Counted from the first letter of the stretch, positions 16,418-25,668 are shown. The stretch: DNA of 52,036 nucleotides from Candidatus Mediterraneibacter stercoripullorum (GCA_019115765.1 DXCZ01000014.1:1-52036); one strand, 5' to 3'. The notes: generated from the letters alone by a model not told the origin. A program made the numbers and translations.

Positions 16418-17074
16418 ATGAATTACGCGAAGATGATCGATCATACATTATTAAAACAGGAGGCGACTAAGGGGCAGATTAAAAAGCTGTGCGAGGAAGC
16501 TGTGAACTATGGATTTCATTCGGTCTGTGTGAATTCCAGTTATGTATATTATTGTGCCGGACTTCTGAAAGGGACGGGAGTGAAGGTGTGTACAGTAATT
16601 GGTTTCCCGCTGGGGGCCATGTCTACGGAGGCTAAGGCTTCAGAGGCCAGGCTGGCAGTACAGGATGGCGCGGAAGAACTGGATATGGTGATCCACGTTG
16701 GAATGATAAAAAGCGGCGACTGGGATCATGTGAAGCAGGACATTGCCTCTGTTGTCGAGGCAGCAGAGAAGAAAGCACTTGTGAAGGTTATTCTCGAAAC
16801 CTGCCTTCTGACTGAAGAAGAGATCGTAAAGGCGTGTCAGGTCAGTATGGAGGCGGGGGCGGACTTTGTCAAGACGTCTACAGGCTTCTCGAAGGAAGGA
16901 GCCAGAGAAGAAGATGTGGCGCTTATGAGAAGAACTGTCAGCGACAGGATGGGAGTTAAGGCGTCCGGTGGTATCCGTACGAGAGAGGACGCGGAACGCA
17001 TGATCCGTGCCGGTGCTGATCGACTGGGAACAAGCTCGGGAATTGCAATTCTTGAAGAGGAAATCACAGATTAA
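16418..17074 (+). CDS. deoC: Deoxyribose-phosphate aldolase
   Basis: A 218-residue class I aldolase that splits 2-deoxyribose-5-phosphate into glyceraldehyde-3-phosphate and acetaldehyde in deoxynucleoside breakdown. Family blocks are present: [11 protein letters not shown] at the N terminus, VIGFPLG near 70, [11 protein letters not shown] with the Schiff-base-region Lys near 140, and FVKTSTGFS near 160, then [16 protein letters not shown] precedes the ATG; an in-frame ATG 33 bases upstream has no site. The usual deo partners are absent nearby. The next gene starts 61 bases later. Confidence 0.95.
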   Translation: MNYAKMIDHTLLKQEATKGQIKKLCEEAVNYGFHSVCVNSSYVYYCAGLLKGTGVKVCTVIGFPLGAMSTEAKASEARLAVQDGAEELDMVIHVGMIKSGDWDHVKQDIASVVEAAEKKALVKVILETCLLTEEEIVKACQVSMEAGADFVKTSTGFSKEGAREEDVALMRRTVSDRMGVKASGGIRTREDAERMIRAGADRLGTSSGIAILEEEITD

Positions 17075-17135
17075 TGAGGAGTGTATTAAGAAATGCGCCT
17101 TTTTCGCGAAAAATCAGAAGGAGAGGAACTTCAGT

Positions 17136-18044
17136 ATGACGGCAGGAACGGGAATTGTATGGATAATACTGGCTGCTGTTGCAGTGATTCTGATCATGGC
17201 AGCTGTGATTGAAATCTATCGGGAACTGCATTATTTTGTTGTGACCCATTACGAGATCCATCCGGAGAAACTGTCCGGTACAGGCTCCTCTGTCAGAATT
17301 GTATTCCTCAGTGATCTTCATAACAAAGTGTATGGCGAAAAGAATGATGTCCTTTACCGTGCGGTAAAAAGAGAAAAGCCGGATATGATTCTGATCGGAG
17401 GGGATATGCTGGTCGGGAAAGAGGATGTTTCGTACAGACCTGCACTGGAGTTTGTGCGGAAACTGCCTGATATATGCCCGGTGTTTTATGCCAATGGAAA
17501 TCATGAGCAGAGGATGAAAGAAGAGCCTGAACAATATAAGTATTCATATAAGAAGTATAAGGAATCGCTGAAAAGATACGGCGTACGCTTTCTGGAAAAT
17601 GAGAGTGCCAGTGTTCGGATGAAAGGGATCAATTTTGTTGTATCAGGGCTGGAGCTTCCGCTGGATTCTTACAGGAAGTTTTCAAAATCTTCTGTTACCA
17701 GTACGGATCTGACCAGACAGCTGGGCTTTGAGCCATCAGCTTCAAAACAGTCGATATACAGCAGTTATCATATCCTTCTGGCTCATAATCCATCCTATAT
17801 GAAGGCGTACAAAGAATGGGGAGCGGATCTGATCCTTTCCGGACATCTTCACGGAGGGATGGTTCGACTTCCGGGTATCGGCGGGGTCATAACACCTCAG
17901 GCTTTTTTGTTTCCCAGATATTCCGGAGAAATGAGAGAGGAAGGACAGCAGACTGTGATCGTAAGCCGCGGGCTCGGGACGCATACGATCAATCTTCGGC
18001 TCTTTAATTCAGCGGAAGTGGTCTCCCTGAAACTGGGCGAGTGA
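17136..18044 (+). CDS. Membrane-anchored metallophosphoesterase (YkuE-like)
   Basis: A 302-residue protein with an N-terminal membrane helix (about residues 6-28) and a calcineurin-like phosphoesterase domain. Metal motifs are visible: FLSDLHN near 52, GGDML near 80, GNHEQ near 112, LAHNP near 214 and SGHLHGG near 236. YkuE-type enzymes in Bacillus are wall-associated, and some relatives (LpxH/LpxI-like) hydrolyse lipid pyrophosphates. GGAGAGG lies upstream of the ATG at 17136. A longer in-frame reading from 17007 overlaps deoC and is rejected. Confidence 0.82.
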   Translation: MTAGTGIVWIILAAVAVILIMAAVIEIYRELHYFVVTHYEIHPEKLSGTGSSVRIVFLSDLHNKVYGEKNDVLYRAVKREKPDMILIGGDMLVGKEDVSYRPALEFVRKLPDICPVFYANGNHEQRMKEEPEQYKYSYKKYKESLKRYGVRFLENESASVRMKGINFVVSGLELPLDSYRKFSKSSVTSTDLTRQLGFEPSASKQSIYSSYHILLAHNPSYMKAYKEWGADLILSGHLHGGMVRLPGIGGVITPQAFLFPRYSGEMREEGQQTVIVSRGLGTHTINLRLFNSAEVVSLKLGE

Positions 18045-18132
18045 ACAAGCGTATTTCTGCAGTGAAGCAGCAGTATGACAGCCTGTGGAGAACAGGATAT
18101 GCTGCCGTACAGAGTTTTTTGCCTGAAAAATA

Positions 18133-18161
18133 TTGTAAAAGCCCGTGAATTTTATTATAAT
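18133..18161 (+). promoter_or_regulatory. Sigma-A-type promoter of scpAB
   Basis: TTGTAA (18133-18138), a 17-base spacer and a perfect TATAAT (18156-18161), about 100 bases before scpA. Confidence 0.65.
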
Positions 18162-18202
18162 CAAATATTAGCATGTCCTGAAAAAGGACTGACGGAATAA
18201 TG

Positions 18203-18227
18203 GCGCTGTCCGGTCGAAGGACAGTGC
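18203..18227 (+). promoter_or_regulatory. Leader hairpin before scpA
   Basis: GCGCTGTCC (18203-18211) pairs with GGACAGTGC (18219-18227), with one G-U and a 7-base loop. It lies in the scpAB leader about 30 bases before the ATG. There is no U tract, so it is not a standard terminator. Confidence 0.4.
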
Positions 18228-18258
18228 GGGCTTTATCTGGACAAGTACAGGAGAAAAT

Positions 18259-19017
18259 ATGGGAATACCGGTTAAACTTGAAGCTTTTGAAGGTCCTCTG
18301 GATCTGCTTCTTCATCTGATCGAAAAGAATAAAATTGACATCTATGATATCCCGATCGTTGAGATCACCAATCAGTATATGGAATATATTCAAGCCATGC
18401 AGAAGGAAGATCTGAACGTTATGAGTGAATTCCTTGTCATGGCAGCTACCCTTCTCGATATCAAGTGCAGGATGCTTCTTCCGAAAGAGGTAACGGAAGA
18501 AGGCGAGGAAGTTGATCCGCGGGCAGAGCTGGTAGAGCAGCTTCTCCAGTATAAGATGTACAAATATATGGCGAATGAGCTGAAGGAGCGGGAGAGCGGA
18601 GCTGATCTTGTCATGTACAGAAATCCGGATATTCCGGAAGAAGTGCTTGAATATGTTGAGCCTGTTGATCTGGACTTGCTGCTGGATGGGCTGTCGCTGG
18701 CACGGCTGAGCAGGATCTTCCAGGATGTGATGAAGCGCCAGACGGATAAGATTGACCCTGTACGCAGCAAGTTTGGAAAGATTGAAAAGGAAGAGGTCAC
18801 GGTTTCTGACCGGTTTACCTATATACATGAATACATGGACAGACACAGGAGATTCAGTTTCCGACAGCTTCTGGAAGAGCAGCACAGCAAATTGTACATC
18901 GTGGTTACATTTCTGGCTATCCTGGAAATGATGAAGCTGGGAGAGATTCGTGTGGAACAGGAGTACAATTGCGGAGAAATTATGATTGAAAGGACTGGAG
19001 ACAGGAATGGGGATTGA
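18259..19017 (+). CDS. scpA: Segregation and condensation protein A
   Basis: The 252-residue kleisin subunit of the SMC-ScpAB complex, which compacts and separates chromosomes. The N-terminal block LEAFEGPLDLLLHLIEKNKIDIYDIPI is nearly the family consensus. The C terminus carries the winged-helix part that binds the SMC head. It overlaps scpB by 11 bases, so the two are translationally coupled. AGGAG precedes the ATG. Confidence 0.96.
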   Translation: MGIPVKLEAFEGPLDLLLHLIEKNKIDIYDIPIVEITNQYMEYIQAMQKEDLNVMSEFLVMAATLLDIKCRMLLPKEVTEEGEEVDPRAELVEQLLQYKMYKYMANELKERESGADLVMYRNPDIPEEVLEYVEPVDLDLLLDGLSLARLSRIFQDVMKRQTDKIDPVRSKFGKIEKEEVTVSDRFTYIHEYMDRHRRFSFRQLLEEQHSKLYIVVTFLAILEMMKLGEIRVEQEYNCGEIMIERTGDRNGD

Positions 19018-19576
19018 GAAGCTGCAGGCAGCGGTTGAAGCGATTCTGTTTACAATGGGAGATTCGGTAGAACTTTTCAGGATCGCAGCGGCCATCGGTC
19101 ATGATGAAGAGACAACCAGAAAGATCATTCATAATATGATGGACCGGTATGACGAGGAGGATCGTGGCGTCCGGATCATAGAACTGGACGGAGCCTTTCA
19201 GATGTGTACAAAAAAGGAGATGTATGAATATCTGATCCGTGTGGCAAAACAGCCGAAAAAATATGTTCTCACGGATGTATTGCTTGAAACGCTGTCTATC
19301 ATTGCTTATCGGCAGCCTGTGACAAAACTGGAGATTGAGAAGATCCGAGGTGTCAAGTCGGATCACGCGGTGAACAAATTGGTAGAGTATGGACTTGTAG
19401 AGGAGACGGGAAGACTGGATGCACCCGGGCGGCCCATCCTCTTCGGAACAACAGAGGAATTTCTACGAAGATTCAGCGTGCATTCTCTGGATGATCTTCC
19501 GACTCTGGATCAGGAACAGATCGAACACTTTAAAGAAGAAGCCGAAGATGAAGCGCAGCTCCGCCTTGATATCTGA
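19007..19576 (+). CDS. scpB: Segregation and condensation protein B
   Basis: A 189-residue protein of two winged-helix domains that dimerises and binds ScpA. The family blocks AAVEAILFTMGD near the N terminus, LLETLSIIAYRQPVTKLEIE near 95 and GRPILFGTTEEFLRRF near 140 are present. The ATG at 19007 has GGAG upstream and overlaps the scpA end; an in-frame ATG at 18986 lies deeper in scpA. Confidence 0.95.
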   Translation: MGIEKLQAAVEAILFTMGDSVELFRIAAAIGHDEETTRKIIHNMMDRYDEEDRGVRIIELDGAFQMCTKKEMYEYLIRVAKQPKKYVLTDVLLETLSIIAYRQPVTKLEIEKIRGVKSDHAVNKLVEYGLVEETGRLDAPGRPILFGTTEEFLRRFSVHSLDDLPTLDQEQIEHFKEEAEDEAQLRLDI

Positions 19577-19679
19577 CAGGGGTTACGGCCTGATATCGTG
19601 CGGAAGGTAAGTCTGTCATACGGAAGCAGAGCGCGGCATATATTCTCAATGAGACAATAGGGCGGGAGTGAAGCCCGGC

Positions 19680-20933
19680 ATGAAATCAGAAAATAATAAA
19701 AAGAACGGGATGACGCGGAGGAAGCGCAGGATACTGGCGGCAGTACTTTCTGCCGTATTTGTATGGACTGCCTGTGTTTACTGCGCGGCTGCACAGACGG
19801 AAGTGAAAGCAGAGGTGAAGCCTTCTGACCTGTACGCCCAGTCAGCAGTCCTTATGGATGCGGACACAGGGCGTATTTTATTTGCAAAAAAGGGACAGGA
19901 AGAGCTCCCGATGGCAAGCACGACGAAAATCATGACATGTATTCTTGCCCTGGAAAACGGAGGGCTTTCTGATTTGGTAAAAATAAGCGGCGAGGCAGCA
20001 AGTCAGCCGCAGGTAAAACTGGGTGCAAAGGAAGGACAGAAGTTTGTTCTGGAAGATCTGCTCTACTCAATGATGCTGGAATCTCATAATGATTCTGCTG
20101 TAGCAATCGCAGAGCATATCGGAGGAAGCGTACAGGGGTTTGCCGATATGATGAATGATAAGGCGGAGCAGCTCGGCTGTACGGATACATATTTTATCAC
20201 ACCGAACGGACTGGATGCACAGGATGCACAGGGGATTCATCATACGACTGCAGAGGATCTCGCGAGGATCATGAAATACTGTATCATGGATTCCGGGAAA
20301 AAGAATGAATTCCTTCATATTACTCAGACGTCTGCTTATACTTTCAGAGACAGTGACGGCAACGGTTCCTACAGCTGCACCAATCATAATGCTTTTCTGA
20401 ACATGATGGAGGGCGCACTGTCCGGCAAGACCGGATTTACGGCGGACGCCGGTTATTGTTATGTGGGAGCGCTGAGACAGGATGAGAGAACTTTTATTGT
20501 GGCTCTTCTGGCCTGCGGATGGCCGAATAATAAGGGGTATAAATGGACAGATACAAGGAAACTGATGCAGTATGGGCTGGACAATTATCTTCTCAGACAG
20601 GTGGATGCAGAGGATATGACGTTTTCCGTCCGGGTGGAAAATGGCTTTACAGATGGATTTCCCGATCCGGAGCCGGCAGAGCTGACAGTATCTGCTGAAG
20701 CGGAACCTTTTCAGGTCCTTCTGAAAAACGGCGAGGATGTACGACGGGAATGCACAGTTCCGGAAATTATTTCCGCTCCGGTCAAAGAAGGCGATGTCCT
20801 GGGAACTGTGACATTCAGTATAGATGGCATTATCCTGCAGGAATATCCGGTGAAAGCAGATGAAACAGTAGGGGTAAGAGATGCGGCTTCCTGTATCCGG
20901 TATGTCAGAGACCTGTTTCTAATGGCTGGTTGA
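19680..20933 (+). CDS. D-alanyl-D-alanine carboxypeptidase, second copy
   Basis: A 417-residue secreted DD-carboxypeptidase. A basic stretch (TRRKRR) is followed by a hydrophobic signal segment at about 18-38. The motifs are STTK at 80-83, SHN at 135-137 and KTG at 250-252, and a C-terminal beta-domain follows. It differs clearly from the copy at 15105 although the motif positions coincide. It follows scpB by about 100 bases, and this scpAB-dacF order is common in clostridia. GGGAG lies 11 bases before the ATG at 19680; a GTG at 19668 and an ATG at 19710 are alternatives. Confidence 0.9.
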   Translation: MKSENNKKNGMTRRKRRILAAVLSAVFVWTACVYCAAAQTEVKAEVKPSDLYAQSAVLMDADTGRILFAKKGQEELPMASTTKIMTCILALENGGLSDLVKISGEAASQPQVKLGAKEGQKFVLEDLLYSMMLESHNDSAVAIAEHIGGSVQGFADMMNDKAEQLGCTDTYFITPNGLDAQDAQGIHHTTAEDLARIMKYCIMDSGKKNEFLHITQTSAYTFRDSDGNGSYSCTNHNAFLNMMEGALSGKTGFTADAGYCYVGALRQDERTFIVALLACGWPNNKGYKWTDTRKLMQYGLDNYLLRQVDAEDMTFSVRVENGFTDGFPDPEPAELTVSAEAEPFQVLLKNGEDVRRECTVPEIISAPVKEGDVLGTVTFSIDGIILQEYPVKADETVGVRDAASCIRYVRDLFLMAG

Positions 20934-21006
20934 TTTTTTCTAAGAGCGATGAGAATACGGGAAAATGATCGTTTGAGCATAAGGTAGGTCTTTACAAATT
21001 AACAAA

Positions 21007-21106
21007 AAGATAAAAAAGATCAATTCAAATGATTAATTTCACCACTGGTATAGATGAGAAATGTATGATAGTATATGTGAAGATAAAATCAAACAATAAA
21101 ATTGAT
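21007..21106 (+). promoter_or_regulatory. AT-rich control region before the leuA-araC fusion
   Basis: The 197-base gap contains AAGATAAAA twice (21007-21015 and 21080-21088) and an opposed pair ATCAATT (21019-21025) and AATTGAT (21100-21106). These are candidate binding sites for the AraC-type domain of the gene product, by inference only. No convincing -35/-10 pair was found, and no T-box sequence is present. Confidence 0.3.
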
Positions 21107-21129
21107 GAAATATAAGGAGAAAGGCTACT

Positions 21130-23118
21130 ATGGAAAACTGGAAGAAATATGAAAAGACTTATTTTATGCCGCCCGAGCCGTGCTATGACTGGGTGAAGAA
21201 GGATTCAATTGATAAACATCCGATCTGGTGCAGTGTTGATCTGAGAGATGGAAATCAGGCTCTGATCGAACCAATGAGTCTGGATGAAAAGCTTGAGTTT
21301 TTTCAGCTGCTTGTAGATGTCGGATTTAAAGTGATCGAGGTTGGCTTTCCGGCTGCTTCAGAGACAGAATATCAGTTTCTCCGGACATTGATCGAACAGA
21401 ACATGATTCCGGATGACGTAACGATCCAGGTGCTTACTCAGGCAAGAGAACATATCATTAAACGGACCTTCGATGCCGTAAAAGGAGCACCGCATGCGAT
21501 TATACACGTATACAATTCGACTTCTGTTGCTCAGAGAGAGCAGGTATTCAGAAAGAGCAAGGACGAAGTCAAGAAGATCGCTACAGACGGGGCAGAATTG
21601 CTGAAGAAATTGGCAGAAGAGACAGAAGGAAATTTCACATTCGAGTACAGCCCGGAAAGTTTCCAGGGAACAGAAGTGGATTATGCCCTTGAGGTCTGCA
21701 ATGCAGTACTTGATATCTGGTCTCCAACGCCGGATAACAAGGCAATCATCAATCTGCCTACAACAGTTGAGAATGCAATGCCTCATGTGTTTGCATCCCA
21801 GGTGGAATATTTCAATAAACACCTCCTCCATAGAGACAGCGTGATCCTGTCTCTGCATCCGCACAATGACCGTGGATCTGGTATCAGCGATGCGGAGCTG
21901 GGGATCCTTGCCGGAGCAGACCGAATCGAAGGCACACTCTTCGGAAACGGTGAGAGAACTGGTAATGTAGATATCATTACACTTGCCATGAACATGTTCT
22001 CTCAGGGGGTGGATCCCGGACTTGATTTCTCTAATATGAGCGATATCTGTGAGGTGTATGAGCGGGTGACTAGGATGAAAGTCTCTCCGAGACAGCCATA
22101 TGCCGGCGAACTTGTATTCACAGCATTTTCCGGATCTCATCAGGATGCCATCGCAAAGGGAATGGCATGGCGTGAAGAGAAAAATTGTGAGACGTGGACA
22201 GTTCCCTATCTTCCCATTGATCCTCAAGATGTGGGACGCAGATATGATTCAGATGTTATCCGTATCAACAGTCAGTCCGGAAAAGGCGGTGTGAACTATA
22301 TCCTGAAACAGAGCTTCGGCATCAGCCTTCCTGACAAGATGAAAGAAGAGGTCGGATATCTTGTGAAAGACGTTTCCGACAAGGCTCACAAGGAGCTTAC
22401 TCCCGATCTTGTCTACCGGATCTTCGAAGATCATTATATCAATGCAAAACCGATTTTTTCTGTTGATGAATGTCATTTCAAGCAGGAGGACGGCATCGTA
22501 GCAGAAGCAACGATACATCACAACGGTAATAATCTGAAGATCACTGGTGTCGGGAACGGACGTCTGGATGCAGTCAGCAATGCCATCAAGCATTATTTTG
22601 ACGTGAGCTATGAACTGGAATCATACGAAGAACATTCTCTTACGAGAGGTTCTTCCTCCAGAGCGGTTGCATATGTTGGGGTGATCTGTAATAAAAAGCG
22701 CTACTGGGGTGTCGGCATCGACGCGGATATTATTAAGGCGTCGATAGAAGCTCTTGTAGTTGCCGTGAATAAGATAAAAGAGGTTACTGAATCACAGGTG
22801 GATAAGGATGAACGCCTTCTGGAGATCACGAATTACATTTATGCAAATTATAAAGATGTGACTCTCGATGATCTGGCTGAGAAGTTCTTCCTTTCAAAGC
22901 CTTATCTGTCAAAATATATCAAGGAAAAATCGGGGATGACATTCGGAGATATTCTGAAAAAGGTCCGGATGAAGAAAGCACGCGCCATGCTCAAGAGCAG
23001 CAGTGCTACGGTTGAAAGCATAGCCGAATCTGTAGGATATCAGAATGTGGAACACTTCAACCGTGTTTTCAAAAAGATGTATAACATAACACCTGTCCAG
23101 TATAGAAACCGGAAGTAA
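21130..23118 (+). CDS. leuA: 2-isopropylmalate synthase with a C-terminal AraC-type DNA-binding domain
   Basis: A 662-residue protein. Residues 1-430 are the HMGL-like catalytic barrel of the long (fungal/actinobacterial type) isopropylmalate synthases: the catalytic R39-D40 pair in [10 protein letters not shown], metal-binding HPH at 243-245 followed by NDRG, and GNGERTGN. Residues about 440-555 are the LeuA allosteric domain that binds leucine ([19 protein letters not shown], then SRAVAYVGV). Residues 562-662 are a complete AraC/XylS double helix-turn-helix ([20 protein letters not shown], then [20 protein letters not shown] and ITPVQYR). The enzyme joins acetyl-CoA and 2-oxoisovalerate, the first step of leucine synthesis. 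The usual protein ends at the allosteric domain, so the AraC part is an addition of about 100 residues in the same uninterrupted frame. AAGGAG precedes the ATG. No other leu gene lies in the window. Confidence 0.93.
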   Translation: MENWKKYEKTYFMPPEPCYDWVKKDSIDKHPIWCSVDLRDGNQALIEPMSLDEKLEFFQLLVDVGFKVIEVGFPAASETEYQFLRTLIEQNMIPDDVTIQVLTQAREHIIKRTFDAVKGAPHAIIHVYNSTSVAQREQVFRKSKDEVKKIATDGAELLKKLAEETEGNFTFEYSPESFQGTEVDYALEVCNAVLDIWSPTPDNKAIINLPTTVENAMPHVFASQVEYFNKHLLHRDSVILSLHPHNDRGSGISDAELGILAGADRIEGTLFGNGERTGNVDIITLAMNMFSQGVDPGLDFSNMSDICEVYERVTRMKVSPRQPYAGELVFTAFSGSHQDAIAKGMAWREEKNCETWTVPYLPIDPQDVGRRYDSDVIRINSQSGKGGVNYILKQSFGISLPDKMKEEVGYLVKDVSDKAHKELTPDLVYRIFEDHYINAKPIFSVDECHFKQEDGIVAEATIHHNGNNLKITGVGNGRLDAVSNAIKHYFDVSYELESYEEHSLTRGSSSRAVAYVGVICNKKRYWGVGIDADIIKASIEALVVAVNKIKEVTESQVDKDERLLEITNYIYANYKDVTLDDLAEKFFLSKPYLSKYIKEKSGMTFGDILKKVRMKKARAMLKSSSATVESIAESVGYQNVEHFNRVFKKMYNITPVQYRNRK

Positions 23119-23163
23119 GCTGATAGTTCAGCGGCTGACGGGTAGATCTGGCGGGATTTTTAC

Positions 23164-23203
23164 GGGGCGAAGACGGCCGCTCGAAGTGAGGCGTCTTCGC
23201 CCC
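23164..23203 (+). terminator. Terminator-like hairpin after the leuA fusion
   Basis: GGGGCGAAGACG (23164-23175) pairs perfectly with CGTCTTCGCCCC (23192-23203), a 16-base loop between. T-runs occur only about 15 bases later, so termination strength is uncertain. Confidence 0.5.
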
Positions 23204-23212
23204 CCGCCCTGT

Positions 23213-23258
23213 CCATCCTTTTTGTACTTTTTTATGAAGGAATGTACAGAAAGGATGG
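23213..23258. repeat. Second hairpin in the leuA-mmdA gap
   Basis: CCATCCTTTTTGTAC (23213-23227) and GTACAGAAAGGATGG (23244-23258) are reverse complements except for one base, with a T-rich loop. It lies 40 bases before the promoter of the decarboxylase operon. It may add to termination or work on either strand. Confidence 0.5.
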
Positions 23259-23298
23259 ATTTTATGTGAAAAATTTGTCAGATAAAATGAATTTTGAA

Positions 23299-23327
23299 TT
23301 GAAATTAGCAAACCGCTGTTATATACT
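23299..23327 (+). promoter_or_regulatory. Sigma-A-type promoter of the decarboxylase operon
   Basis: TTGAAA (23299-23304), a 17-base spacer and TATACT (23322-23327), with about 75 bases of leader before the first gene. Confidence 0.7.
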
Positions 23328-23410
23328 AGAATAGGCAGAAATTTTGGTTTGGAGCAGAGATGCTTTGGTATTTCTGCACAGACAAATTTATTGATATGGA
23401 GGGCTAAAAT

Positions 23411-24850
23411 ATGAGCTACAATGCAACAGAAAACTCAGCGGGCAGACGAATTGCGGCATTGCTTGATGAGGGAAGCTTTGTTGAGATCGGCAGCGCTGTT
23501 ACTGCCAGAAGTACTGATTTCAACATGCAGGAAAAGGCAGCTCCGTCTGACGGTGTTATTACCGGATACGGCGTGATCGACGGCAATCTTGTGTATGTAT
23601 ACAGCCAGGATGCAGCTGTACTTGGCGGAACGATCGGAGAGATGCATGCGAAGAAGATCGCTAACATCTATGATATGGCAATGAAGATGGGAGCACCTGT
23701 CATTGGCCTGATCGACTGTGCCGGAATGAGACTTCAGGAGGCGACAGATGCTCTGGAGGCATTCGGTGGTTTATACTACAGACAGACCATGGCGTCAGGT
23801 GTGGTTCCACAGATCGCAGCCATCTTTGGCACATGCGGCGGAGGTCTTGCAATTGTCCCGGGACTTGCTGATTTTACATTTATGGAGTCTAAGGATGCGA
23901 AGCTTTTTGTGAATTCTCCGAATGCACTGGAAGGAAATAACGCTTCAAAATGTGATACCGCTTCTGCAGAGTATCAGAGCTCTGCTGCAGGTCTTGTTGA
24001 CTGCATCGGAACAGAGGATGAGATCCTTTCCCAGATCCGTTCTCTTGTATGCATGATCCCTGCAAATTATGAAGATGATCTTTCCTATGAGGACTGCACA
24101 GATGATCTGAACAGACTCTGCAATGAGATCGAGAACGCTTCAGAAGATACTTCCATCGCCCTGGCACAGATCTCTGACGGAAATGTTCTTTTCGAGGCGA
24201 AGAAGGACTATGCAAAAGAGATGGTGACCGGATTTATCCGTCTGAATGGAATGACCGTAGGTGCTGTTGCAAACCGCACAAAGGTATATGATGCAGAAGG
24301 CAATGAAGAAGCTTCATTCGACTGCGCACTTACTGTTGACGGCTGCAAGAAAGCTATTGATTTCGTTAATTTCTGCGATGCTTTCTCTATCCCGGTCCTT
24401 ACACTGACCAATGTGGCAGGATTCGCTGCTACAGTTGAGTCTGAGAAGAACATGGCAAGAGCAGCTGCAAGACTGACTTATACATTTGCCAATGCGACAG
24501 TTGCGAAGGTGAATGTGATCATCGGCAAAGCATTTGGAAGCGCTTATGTCGCAATGAACAGTAAGTCCATCGGAGCAGATATGGTATATGCTTGGCCTTC
24601 TGCGCAGATTGGAATGATGGATGCTGACCTGGCAGCGAAAATCATGTATGCTGACGAGGATGTGGCGACACAGAGAGAGAAGGCTGCTCAGTACAGAGAG
24701 CTTCAGTCCAGTCCGGAATCAGCGGCGAGAAGAGGATACGTGGATGCTGTGATCGATCCGGCTGATACGAGAAAATATGTGATCGGTGCCTTTGAGATGC
24801 TGTTCACGAAGAGAGAGGACCGTCCTGATAAAAAACACGGTACGGTTTAG
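23411..24850 (+). CDS. Carboxyltransferase subunit, acyl-CoA (MmdA / transcarboxylase 12S type)
   Basis: A 479-residue crotonase-fold carboxyltransferase that exchanges carboxyl groups between an acyl-CoA (methylmalonyl-CoA, by family) and biotin. Two similar halves are visible: DCAGMRLQEATDALEAFGG with the oxyanion block GTCGGGLAIVPGLADF in the N half, and NVAGFAATVESEKN with GKAFGSAYVAMNSKSIGADM in the C half. It is the first gene of a five-gene operon with a gamma-type subunit, a biotin carrier, the beta membrane decarboxylase and a second carboxyltransferase. Methylmalonyl-CoA is favoured as substrate, but glutaconyl- or malonyl-CoA cannot be excluded. Confidence 0.85.
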   Translation: MSYNATENSAGRRIAALLDEGSFVEIGSAVTARSTDFNMQEKAAPSDGVITGYGVIDGNLVYVYSQDAAVLGGTIGEMHAKKIANIYDMAMKMGAPVIGLIDCAGMRLQEATDALEAFGGLYYRQTMASGVVPQIAAIFGTCGGGLAIVPGLADFTFMESKDAKLFVNSPNALEGNNASKCDTASAEYQSSAAGLVDCIGTEDEILSQIRSLVCMIPANYEDDLSYEDCTDDLNRLCNEIENASEDTSIALAQISDGNVLFEAKKDYAKEMVTGFIRLNGMTVGAVANRTKVYDAEGNEEASFDCALTVDGCKKAIDFVNFCDAFSIPVLTLTNVAGFAATVESEKNMARAAARLTYTFANATVAKVNVIIGKAFGSAYVAMNSKSIGADMVYAWPSAQIGMMDADLAAKIMYADEDVATQREKAAQYRELQSSPESAARRGYVDAVIDPADTRKYVIGAFEMLFTKREDRPDKKHGTV

Positions 24851-24864
24851 TGAGGTGAGGCGAA

Positions 24865-25650
24865 GTGAAGAAAAAAATCAGTATATTGGGACTTGTCCTC
24901 ATCCTTGTTCTGAGTTTTACGGGATGCGGACAGGCCGACACGACAGGATATGATGAGAACCAGATGGCCCAGTACTCAGAGGCTCTCATCCAGAATTTCA
25001 GTTCCATGTCAGAAGATGATTTTGCAAGCTTCCAGAGCATGTCTGATCTGCAGCTTGATCTGACCCTGCTCCAGGCAGGATTCCCGATCACCGGAGAGAA
25101 TTTCCTTTCCATGATCAATGCGTGGAATGCCGGGATCGAAGAGTGCGGCGCATTCATCGGCGTGGATGGTTTTCAAATGGAAGTGACAAATGAAGGGGCT
25201 ACAATGGAGGCGGATGCCTACTATGCTGACAGAGATGCAACGATTCAGATATCCTTTGATGATGAGATGAATATGGAGAGTATGACAGTCAGCGCCGTGT
25301 ACTCTACAGGCGAGATCCTTCAGAAGGCAGGGCTTAACACTATACTTGGAATGGGAACAGTATTTGTGGTGCTGATCTTCCTTTCCTTTGTGATCTGGCT
25401 TCTGAAATTTATCCCGGTACTTGAGAAGAAGTTCCGGAAAAATAATACTGTTGAAGAGACAGCGGCACCGGCACCGGCTGCAGCTGCGCCGGCAGAACCT
25501 GTGGTGGAAGAGATCCCCGCAGAAGATGAGACAGATGATACAGAGCTGGCAGCTGTAATCGCAGCAGCTGTTGCTGAATATGAGGGAACCTCTACAGATG
25601 GATTTGTAGTGCGCTCGATCAGGAGAAGAAAATCAAATAAATGGAATTAA
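24865..25650 (+). CDS. OadG-type gamma subunit with lipoprotein-like N-terminal domain
   Basis: A 261-residue protein. The N terminus is a lipoprotein-type signal (LVLSFTGC, Cys21 as the lipid-attachment residue), followed by a ~130-residue outer domain, one membrane helix at about 158-181, an Ala/Pro linker (200-215), and a C-terminal tail EYEGTSTDGFVVRSIRRRKS typical of clostridial OadG-like subunits. The gamma subunit holds the membrane decarboxylase and the carboxyltransferase together. Classical OadG has about 80 residues, with only the helix and tail, so the outer domain is an addition. Starts with GTG 15 bases after the previous gene, with GAGGTGAGG before it. Confidence 0.75.
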   Translation: MKKKISILGLVLILVLSFTGCGQADTTGYDENQMAQYSEALIQNFSSMSEDDFASFQSMSDLQLDLTLLQAGFPITGENFLSMINAWNAGIEECGAFIGVDGFQMEVTNEGATMEADAYYADRDATIQISFDDEMNMESMTVSAVYSTGEILQKAGLNTILGMGTVFVVLIFLSFVIWLLKFIPVLEKKFRKNNTVEETAAPAPAAAAPAEPVVEEIPAEDETDDTELAAVIAAAVAEYEGTSTDGFVVRSIRRRKSNKWN

Positions 25651-25668
25651 TATCAGGAGGATATGGAA

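Noticed and set aside
18004..19095. Long minus-strand ORF (363 codons) opposite scpA
   Set aside because: Its translation has no recognisable domain and it lies wholly opposite scpA, which has clear family motifs. A shadow frame.
20933..21130. T-box or leucine leader upstream of leuA
   Set aside because: The gap is only 197 bases, with no conserved T-box sequence, no antiterminator pair and no Leu-rich leader peptide.
22813..23118. AraC domain as a separate overlapping gene
   Set aside because: It continues in the same frame from the LeuA allosteric domain with no stop, no ribosome site and no plausible start at the join.
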